From: Sphingomonas kyeonggiensis
GTDB lineage: Bacteria > Pseudomonadota > Alphaproteobacteria > Sphingomonadales > Sphingomonadaceae
Direction of reading: 5' to 3'
DNA length: 64,000 bases
Assembly: GCF_014196745.1 (NCBI RefSeq)
Contig: NZ_JACIEH010000003.1
Coordinates: 1-64,000, forward strand
Part shown: positions 1 through 5,709 of the stretch, piece by piece
Position numbering within the stretch: the stretch's first letter is position 1
Layout of the letters: each line of letters opens with the position of its first letter
Program-made: the position numbers and the translations under genes
The notes under the pieces: model-generated
What the model saw: only the letters and a program-made list of their open reading frames with translations
Database searches by the model: none
Told to the model about the DNA's origin: nothing

Positions 1-281
1 CCGTCGGTGCTGTAACCCCAGTTTGCGGCGGGCCCGACGCGATCGACGGCGCTGCTGTACACGCGGCTGAGCGACAATCCTGCCGGCCCCTCGCCGCCGA
101 TCGATAGATCCTGTTCGGTCAGGCTCAGGCTGCCACTACGATAGTTCACGCCGGTGGGGCTCTCGGCGCTCTGCCTTGGCGGCGCGAGGGTGGACTGGCC
201 CCAGGCGGCACTGGTTGCCAACAGAGGGCAGATCAGCGCTGTCACCAAAAGCGCAGCGCGCAGCTTTCCAGAACTTGTCAT
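1..281 (-). CDS. RHS-repeat protein, N-terminal part (runs off the left edge)
   Basis: The reverse strand opens with ATG at 281 and stays open to the window edge (93 codons). Residues 1-28 form a signal peptide (charged start, hydrophobic stretch, small residues before a likely cleavage near Gly-Gln). The mature start contains the SPTGVNYRSGSLSLTEQDL and GLSLSRVYSS blocks that commonly begin secreted RHS/YD-repeat proteins, before the repeats themselves. I expect a large gene continuing leftwards, encoding a secreted or surface polymorphic-toxin-like protein; the toxin or C-terminal tip is not visible here. A short YD-repeat gene lies 145 bases upstream in the same direction. Confidence 0.78.
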   Translation of the reverse strand, partial: MTSSGKLRAALLVTALICPLLATSAAWGQSTLAPPRQSAESPTGVNYRSGSLSLTEQDLSIGGEGPAGLSLSRVYSSAVDRVGPAANWGYSTD

Positions 282-426
282 GTACCCCCGCGTGGATTTC
301 TCGGGCACCACTCAACTGGTCGAGAGATTGCCTCCCGCACCGCAGCGGCGCGTGCCTCAGCTATGAGTGTATTGGTTTGATGGGGCGGCCGACATGCCCC
401 AAGACGTCAGCTCACCCGAGCATCCC

Positions 427-663
427 TCAGGGCGCGCCGGTCACCTTGACGTTGGTGCGGTTGCCTGCCTTGTCATAGGCGTAGTTCGAGACGACGTTGT
501 TGTTCACGCTGCCGCTGTTCTCGACCTTCACCAGCCTGCCGAGCTCGTCATAGCTGTAATTGACGGTCTCATTCATCGGCGACGAGGAAGCCGTGGCCGA
601 TAAGGTCGCCATGCCAAGCACGATGAAGGAAACCGGCAGAGCAAGCTGCTTCAGATAACGCAA
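427..663 (-). CDS. Small exported protein with two YD repeats
   Basis: 78 codons. Residues 1-27 are a signal peptide. Residues 36-48 (YSYDELGRLVKVE) and 61-74 (YAYDKAGNRTNVKV) are two textbook YD/RHS repeats, and the protein ends four residues later. Full RHS proteins carry dozens of such repeats, so this is either a mini-protein in its own right or the stub of a degraded rhs gene. It sits directly upstream of, and codirectional with, the start of an Rhs-like gene. The clear signal peptide and clean stop argue for a real gene. Function unknown. Confidence 0.62.
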   Translation of the reverse strand: MRYLKQLALPVSFIVLGMATLSATASSSPMNETVNYSYDELGRLVKVENSGSVNNNVVSNYAYDKAGNRTNVKVTGAP

Positions 664-797
664 ACGTACCCCCTACGGGCGCGGATCTGCTGCGTTGCCC
701 CGCATCGCGCCTTCGGAAAGCAACTATCCGGTCAAATCCGATTGGTCCACATTCAAAACGGATGGGTTCTTTCGGAAGAGAACCGTTTGGAGGTTCC

Positions 798-1007
798 TCA
801 TGGTGCGTCGGTCGCTTGGTAGAACATCGGGTTGCGCAGCCAGGCGTTGATCGCCGACTCCCTCCAGCCGGCGCAGCGCGTGCTGATCTGGACGTTCTTG
901 GGGAAGGTGCCGTTCTGCATCTTCCGGTACAGAGTCGATCGGCTGAGGCCAGTGCGATCGAGGACGGTCTTGATCCGGAGGATACGGTCTGGAGTGTCGG
1001 CCTGCAT
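798..1007 (-). CDS. AlpA-family DNA-binding regulator
   Basis: 69 residues starting at the ATG at 1007, chosen because an AAGGTGA ribosome-binding site lies just upstream; an in-frame GTG at 1016 is the alternative. The sequence is a small winged-helix/MerR-like domain: helix-turn-helix at about residues 11-35 (VLDRTGLSRSTLYRKMQNG), then FPK and a C-terminal helix ending INAWL, the standard AlpA layout. AlpA proteins are prophage or island regulators that act as integrase activators or excisionase-like factors. Its place at the edge of the mobilisation block suggests control of excision or transfer, but the only integrase in the window is 26 kb away, so its partner is not shown. Confidence 0.75.
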   Translation of the reverse strand: MQADTPDRILRIKTVLDRTGLSRSTLYRKMQNGTFPKNVQISTRCAGWRESAINAWLRNPMFYQATDAP

Positions 1008-1745
1008 TGGTATCACCTTGCATTATTTGCGTCTGATTGGTGCTCCCCGGAGGGAGGCTGTGCAGGGTTGTTCATCTGGGCAAGGGGTGGTCGTGTCGGT
1101 CGCGTATATGGGCGTATCTGGGCGTCGATCTTCGTACATAAAGGCGGTTCGCGATTCTCGAGGGTCGCGTGTCAGAGCGTCTCATGCCTGCGGTGTGATC
1201 GCGCTCTACGCCGCCGCGCGGCGCCGAGTCGCTGCGCGTCTCGGTCCATTCGGGTGACGATCGCTGACGTAATGGCCGGTGGAGCCGGCGAGTAGTGGAA
1301 CGCGATATCTGATGGGAGTTCGCTGGCGGGCTTCCGCGAAGCCGCCAGGGTCCGCGGCGCCTCTTGCTTTCCGCGTCGCACACTCGACCCGCGCCGGAAG
1401 GCGCGGCGGCGGCTGGCGCACGGGCGCGCGCGCAAGCCGCCGCGACGGCCGGCCGGATTCGAGAGTGCATGTTTGCTGGCACCTGCGGCGCTGGGCAGCG
1501 CTTCGCGCTGAGATCTGCGGACGGCGCGGATGCGCCGGCGTTGGCCTCCGGCACTCGTTCTGGCGGGTGGGCGTCGCTGCCCTGTGATCCCGCCGCGGCG
1601 TGCCGCAACCCGGGCGATGCCCGGGTCTTCCACTGCGTTGCAGCCCTGCGGGTGCACCCCGCCTCTACCGGCGGGACCGTGGGACCGCTCCTGCCGCCCA
1701 CCCGCCATTCCGGCGCCGGTTGCGGTGGTTTGAGGAGCAGGAAAG
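1008..1745. other. Long intergenic region between alpA and ardC
   Basis: About 740 bases without a gene I can support. Several frames stay open because the stretch is very GC-rich, but their translations are arginine/alanine/proline-rich and low in complexity, with no recognisable motif. The right end holds the ardC ribosome-binding site (GGAGCAGGAAAG before 1746). The region may be a long leader or control region for ardC; I see no convincing repeat array or origin in it. Confidence 0.4.
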
Positions 1746-2654
1746 ATGGAGACGACCAGAACCAACCGTGAGAGCCTCTATGGCGAGGTGACCGCGCGGG
1801 TGATTGCCGAGCTGGAGCAGGGGCGGCTGCCCTGGGTGCAGCCTTGGGACAGCGCGGCGTGCGGCTGCACCATGCCGCATAACGCGGGAACGGGGCGACG
1901 CTATTCGGGGATCAACGTGCTGATCCTCTGGGCGGCCGTCATCGAGGGTGGCTATGCCTCGCAGCGCTGGCTGACCTATCGGCAGGCTCAGGCGCTTGGC
2001 GGCAATGTCCGCAAGGGCGAGCATGGTACCACCATCTGCTATGCCAATCGCTTCACCCCGAAGGACGAGGCCGAGCGCGCGCGGAGCGAGGACCGCGAGG
2101 CGCGGCAGCTGGCGTTCCTGAAGCGCTTCACTGTCTTCAACATCGACCAGTGCGAGGACCTGCCGGAGAAGGTGACGGCGCTTCCTGCGATGGCAACCGA
2201 GCGCGAGACCATCCCACTTGCCGAGGCGGTGATTGCAGCCACCGGCGCAGACTTCCGGATCGGCGGCAGCGAAGCCTATTATTCCCCGCCGCATGACTAT
2301 GTGCAGGTGCCGCCGCAGGCAGCCTTTCCCGCCCCGATCAACTGGTACCGCACCGCGCTGCACGAGCTGGGGCACTGGACCGGCCATGCGAGCCGGCTGA
2401 ACCGAGACCAGCGCGGTAGCTTCGGTAGTGCCGACTATGCCCGCGAGGAGCTGGTCGCCGAGATGGCGAGTGCCTTTACCTGTGCATCGCTGTCGATCTT
2501 ACCGACCGTCCGGCATTCCGATTATATCGGCTCGTGGCTCGCCGTGCTGCGCGAGGACGAGAAGGCAATCTTTCGCGCCGCGAGCGCTGCCAGCAAGGCG
2601 GCAGACTATCTGCTTGGCTTTGTCCAAGCCGAACCGGATCAACGCCAGCAATGA
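1746..2654 (+). CDS. ardC: ArdC-type antirestriction protein
   Basis: 302 residues. Residues 1-130 are the ArdC N-terminal ssDNA-binding domain (YGEVTARVIAELEQGRLPWVQPW, then GRRYSGINVLILW and LGGNVRKGEHG). Residues 195-300 are the zinc-metallopeptidase-like domain with HELGHWTGH (zinc ligands H206 and H210) and the downstream REELVAEM helix giving the third ligand. Family members protect incoming conjugative DNA from host restriction. The length is normal, and an ArdC next to traA/oriT is the usual plasmid or ICE arrangement. The start ATG follows a good GGAG site. Confidence 0.87.
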   Translation: METTRTNRESLYGEVTARVIAELEQGRLPWVQPWDSAACGCTMPHNAGTGRRYSGINVLILWAAVIEGGYASQRWLTYRQAQALGGNVRKGEHGTTICYANRFTPKDEAERARSEDREARQLAFLKRFTVFNIDQCEDLPEKVTALPAMATERETIPLAEAVIAATGADFRIGGSEAYYSPPHDYVQVPPQAAFPAPINWYRTALHELGHWTGHASRLNRDQRGSFGSADYAREELVAEMASAFTCASLSILPTVRHSDYIGSWLAVLREDEKAIFRAASAASKAADYLLGFVQAEPDQRQQ

Positions 2655-2721
2655 TCCTCGGGTTATGGACCGGATAGGCCTTGCCATCCGGTCCGCGCCT
2701 GCCACAGGTTGAAGCTGTCTT

Positions 2722-3615
2722 ATGCGAACCGATCTCGACCATCTGCCACAGGCCAAGCAGCGCGAGTTGGCCCATGTCGTGCGCATCCTTTTCGAGGAAT
2801 TCGCCGAGATCACCGCGCGCACCACCGATCCCAAGAAGAAGGCGGCGCGGATCCTCAAGCTGGTGCTGTTCGGCTCCTACGCACGCGGCGATTGGGTTGA
2901 TGATCCAATCGGCGGCTATCATTCGGATTATGACATCCTCGTCGTCGTCAATGACGAGCGGCTGACCGATGTCACCGAATATTGGGGCGCCGCCGATGAC
3001 CGGCTGATGCGCGAAGTGACCATCGCCCAGACGCTGAGCGCACCGGTCAATTTCATCGTCCACACCCTCAGCGATGTGAACAAGCAGCTCGAGCGCGGGC
3101 GGCCGTTCTTCGTCGACAGCCTCAAGCAAGGCATCGCGCTGTACGAAGCCGAGGGGTTTCCGTTCGCGGCGCCTCAGAACCTGCCGCCTGAGGAGGCACG
3201 GGCCGAGGCACAGAGATACTTCGAGGAGTGGTATCCGGACGCAATCAAGCGCTTCGATCTGGCCTGCACTGCAATTGAGAGGGGCTATTCAAAGCAGGCG
3301 GCATTCGACCTCCATCAGACTGTGGAGCAACTCTACCACTGCACACTGCTTGTGCTGTCACTCTACAGTCCCAAATCGCACAAGCTGAACTTCCTCCGGT
3401 CGCGTGCGGAGGACATCGCGCCGTCACTGATCGAGGCGTGGCCGCGCGACGACAAGGACAGCCGCAGGCGCTTCGAGCTGCTGCGCCAAGCCTATGTGAA
3501 CGCGCGCTACTCGCCGCACTACAAGATCACCGCCGAGGAACTGGCCTGGCTCGGCGAGCGGGTCGCGGTGCTGCGCGATCTGGTTCGCGCGGTATGCGAG
3601 GAGCGCCTCGCCTGA
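2722..3615 (+). CDS. MNT-HEPN fusion: nucleotidyltransferase plus HEPN domain
   Basis: 297 residues. Residues 40-120 are a minimal nucleotidyltransferase: GSYARGDW (G51-S52) followed by the acidic DYD at 70-71 and a third acidic strand further on. Residues 165-290 are a HEPN helical domain with the AFDLHQTVEQLYH helix (194-206) and an R262...H266 pair in NARYSPHY, an RX3H spacing one residue shorter than the canonical RX4-6H RNase motif. MNT and HEPN are often separate antitoxin and toxin genes in which the MNT AMPylates the HEPN; here they are in one chain. It starts 67 bases after ardC and may share its transcript. Likely a plasmid-borne conflict or stability protein; whether the HEPN part is an active RNase is unknown. 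Confidence 0.8.
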   Translation: MRTDLDHLPQAKQRELAHVVRILFEEFAEITARTTDPKKKAARILKLVLFGSYARGDWVDDPIGGYHSDYDILVVVNDERLTDVTEYWGAADDRLMREVTIAQTLSAPVNFIVHTLSDVNKQLERGRPFFVDSLKQGIALYEAEGFPFAAPQNLPPEEARAEAQRYFEEWYPDAIKRFDLACTAIERGYSKQAAFDLHQTVEQLYHCTLLVLSLYSPKSHKLNFLRSRAEDIAPSLIEAWPRDDKDSRRRFELLRQAYVNARYSPHYKITAEELAWLGERVAVLRDLVRAVCEERLA

Positions 3616-3656
3616 TGCTCATGGGGCTACACGAAGCCGCCGCGTGCCGAACGACA

Positions 3657-4217
3657 CTATCTCCTGAATGGCTCGCAGGCGATGCCATCACCGTCGCCGT
3701 CCATGTGAGCACCATAGCCGGGCTCCCCGCGGCGCAGCGGGGCCGCGCCCGCACGACGAGCCTCTGCGCAATTGCGATAGCTCCAACCGGTGACAGCTTT
3801 CGGTGCTGGAGCTGATCGAGCGCGCCGAGCCGATGGCGAAGCCCAAACGGGTTGGGGTGGCTTCGCTACGCCACAATCGGTGCCGACCAAACCGAACTGA
3901 TCCCAATCCGCCCGGTAGATTGCGTGCCCGCCCGCAAGCTGCGCGCATGACAGATCGACTCCATTGACCTGCACTCGAGCCAGGGTTCGGCCATATACAT
4001 CCCGGCCCTGTCGATGGATCGACGCGGCGCCGCGCGCCAGAACTTCCAGCGCTCGCTTCGATTCCAGCGGATCACCAGGAGCGCAATCGCGCCCGTTCTG
4101 GCAATGCCCCGGCAACTCCGGCGCGTCGATTCCTATCAGGCGAATGAGTTCCTGGTCGCAGCGGAGCGTGTCGCCGTCCACGGCGATCAACACGCAAGCG
4201 AGGACAAGGAAAGACAT
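3657..4217 (-). CDS. Thermonuclease-like (SNase) nuclease with C-terminal Excalibur motif
   Basis: 186 residues. Residues 7-125 are a staphylococcal-nuclease fold: VDGDTLRC at 13-20, RLIGIDAPE with R26, D31 and E34, and GRDVYGRTLARV with R77, matching the catalytic Arg, Asp, Glu and Arg set. Residues 145-184 carry an Excalibur calcium-binding motif (NCAEARRAG, then DGDGDGIACE). Only about six residues precede the first strand of the fold, so a classical signal peptide is missing or fused into it, and export is uncertain. Genes of this kind recur in sphingomonad conjugative regions; role unproven (DNA or RNA degradation). It faces ardC/MNT-HEPN convergently. Confidence 0.85.
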   Translation of the reverse strand: MSFLVLACVLIAVDGDTLRCDQELIRLIGIDAPELPGHCQNGRDCAPGDPLESKRALEVLARGAASIHRQGRDVYGRTLARVQVNGVDLSCAQLAGGHAIYRADWDQFGLVGTDCGVAKPPQPVWASPSARRARSAPAPKAVTGWSYRNCAEARRAGAAPLRRGEPGYGAHMDGDGDGIACEPFRR

Positions 4218-4366
4218 GCAGTCAGCCTTGCGCAGCCGCGTTAAAATCGCGTTGTCGCAGGAGCGGCCGATGCTTGCTCGCCGGCCGCTGGCGGAAATCT
4301 CGCAGCCTGGATCAGCCGCCTGCGACTAGCGTGCCGGGCGCACCGCGCCCGGCGCGCGGACGCTCG

Positions 4367-4876
4367 TTACGAAGCGCTCGCTTTCGCACGCGGCTTGCGT
4401 GCCGGAGACGGGGCCGGCGTTGCGGCCGCACCCGACTTGGCTGCGCGGCCCTTGGCGCCCAGGCCGATCTTGTGCGCCATCGCGCGGCGTGCTTCCGAAT
4501 AGTTCGGGGCTACCATCGGATAATCCGCCTTGAGGTTATACCGCGCGCGATACTCCTCGGGCGTGAGTCCATGCGTCGAGAGATGCCGACGCAGCGTCTT
4601 GTAGGGCTTGCCGTCGATCAGCGAGATGATGTGATCTTTCGAACCGAGCGACTTCCGTACCGAGACAGCTGGCGTGTATTCGGACTCACTGCCGGCTTCA
4701 TCGACCGCCTCAGTTGTGGGCGCCGCTTTTCCATCGAGTTCGATAACAGTCGCGTGCATCGTGCGCAGGAATGCAGGTACATCCTCGGCGTTCACGCGGT
4801 TATTCTGATTGCCAAGCCAGGCAATCGTGAGCTCTGTGGCAAGCTCAACGGCGTTCAGGGAGTTCTCGTCGGACAT
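4367..4876 (-). CDS. Ros/MucR-family transcriptional regulator
   Basis: 169 residues from the ATG at 4876; the longer in-frame start at 4984 only adds non-conserved sequence. Residues 10-40 match the MucR N-terminus (ELTIAWLGNQNNRV). Residues 82-140 match the DNA-binding core (SLIDGKPYKTLRRHLSTHGLTPEEYR, then NLKADYPMVAPNYSEARRAMAHKIGLG). The two zinc-binding cysteines of Ros are absent; His98 and His102 remain. Zinc-free Ros-type domains are known from Mesorhizobium. Such H-NS-like proteins silence AT-rich foreign DNA and often regulate conjugation genes. It lies downstream of traD in the same direction. The tail is Ala/Lys/Pro-rich. Confidence 0.86.
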   Translation of the reverse strand: MSDENSLNAVELATELTIAWLGNQNNRVNAEDVPAFLRTMHATVIELDGKAAPTTEAVDEAGSESEYTPAVSVRKSLGSKDHIISLIDGKPYKTLRRHLSTHGLTPEEYRARYNLKADYPMVAPNYSEARRAMAHKIGLGAKGRAAKSGAAATPAPSPARKPRAKASAS

Positions 4877-4980
4877 TTGCGGCCCTTTCTTAGTTGGCGC
4901 AGCGCGATATCGGATTTGATAGCTGCACGCCTGATCGTCGTCCCTGTAGTATATTGGTTGGCGACGCAACCAACTCCCGG

Positions 4981-5286
4981 TCAACCATCTCTTTCATTGC
5001 CGAATGCGCGCTTTCCGCGTCGGCGCCATAGCACAAGTGCTTGATCGCGATCCTCGCCTTGCAAAGTCCCGGCGGCGCTCGTCAGCAATCCGAAGATCAC
5101 CGCGCGATCATCATCGGCCAGTTCTACCAGGCCTGCCTTTGCAACCAGGCCGCCCAGTTCGATCAGCTGCCGCGTGCGCTCGCGCCGCTTCACGACCCAA
5201 GCTCGCTTATCCTGACGCGCTATCTGCGCGCGCAGACGATGCCGCGCCGCCAGCGCGTGCCGAAACGACACCTGATTCCTGCGCAT
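4981..5286 (-). CDS. traD: TraD-like conjugal transfer protein (Ti type, small)
   Basis: 101 residues. The core at 37-72 (RTRQLIELGGLVAKAGLVEL and the following DDDRAVIFGLL) is the conserved block of small TraD proteins found beside traC in Ti-like and sphingomonad plasmids; these are unrelated to the F-plasmid coupling protein. It probably assists the relaxosome at oriT. The start at 5286 overlaps the 3' end of traC by about 80 bases; later starts are possible, since the conserved core begins well downstream. The order traC-traD, divergent from traA, is the Ti-plasmid layout. Confidence 0.66.
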   Translation of the reverse strand: MRRNQVSFRHALAARHRLRAQIARQDKRAWVVKRRERTRQLIELGGLVAKAGLVELADDDRAVIFGLLTSAAGTLQGEDRDQALVLWRRRGKRAFGNERDG

Positions 5287-5536
5287 TTGCTCCGGAATTC
5301 TTGCGGGTCCGGCTCTGAAAGAAAGCAGCGCCGCGCTTGCGCCACGCCTCCTTCGTCGGCGCGTCCTTCATCTCGACCGCAGCGAGCAGCGCGCCGGCCA
5401 GATGTTCGGGCGACAGCGTGTCCGCGCCGGTAACGGTCACCAGCTCGCCAAGCTGGTGGAGCTTTTGCTGCTGAAGCTGCCTGGCCTTGTCGGCCAGCGC
5501 CTTCAGCTCGGCATCGAAATCCCGGGGTTTGCGCAT
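5207..5536 (-). CDS. traC: TraC-like conjugal transfer protein (Ti type)
   Basis: 109 residues. The N-terminal 75 residues carry the TraC pattern: MRKPRDFDAELKALADKARQ, a predicted coiled coil with LGELV, and SPEHLAGALLAAVE, ending EAWRKRGAAFF. In Ti-type systems TraC is an oriT-processing accessory protein. The last 33 residues (Ser/Ala/Gly-rich) are not conserved in character and overlap traD in another frame. The gene reads away from the traA start across a 170-base region holding the oriT candidate. Confidence 0.68.
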   Translation of the reverse strand: MRKPRDFDAELKALADKARQLQQQKLHQLGELVTVTGADTLSPEHLAGALLAAVEMKDAPTKEAWRKRGAAFFQSRTRKNSGANAQESGVVSARAGGAASSARADSASG

Positions 5537-5650
5537 GGTTCATCCTTTGCGTTGTGCAGCAAAGGCGAACCAGTTATCGCTGCTCTCGATCAGCGACAAC
5601 GCCCTGAAATCTCTTGGGATTGCGCAGTCCTGAGAAAGATGAATTCTTTC

Positions 5651-5680
5651 GAGGGCGCGCTTATACGTCGTGCCGACGTC
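5651..5680 (-). other. oriT: Candidate oriT: nic core plus adjacent hairpin
   Basis: On the minus strand the sequence reads ACGTCG-GCA-CGACGT (a perfect 6-bp inverted repeat, 5665-5679), then A and TAAGCGCGCCCT (5652-5663). This matches the RSF1010/pTiC58 type of transfer origin, where an inverted repeat is followed by a TAA(G)TGCGCCCT-like nick core. Location supports it: it lies between divergent traC and traA, as in Ti plasmids, and TraA is a relaxase of the matching MOBQ family. Nicking is expected within the GCGCCC part. This was found by reading, not by an alignment score. Confidence 0.65.
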
Positions 5681-5709
5681 GCTTGTGCGGTGTAGATGGT
5701 ATGGTCGCG

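Noticed and set aside
1072..1765. Long open frames on the minus strand upstream of ardC
   Set aside because: Arg/Ala/Pro-rich low-complexity translations in a very GC-rich stretch, overlapping in several frames with no motif or ribosome site.
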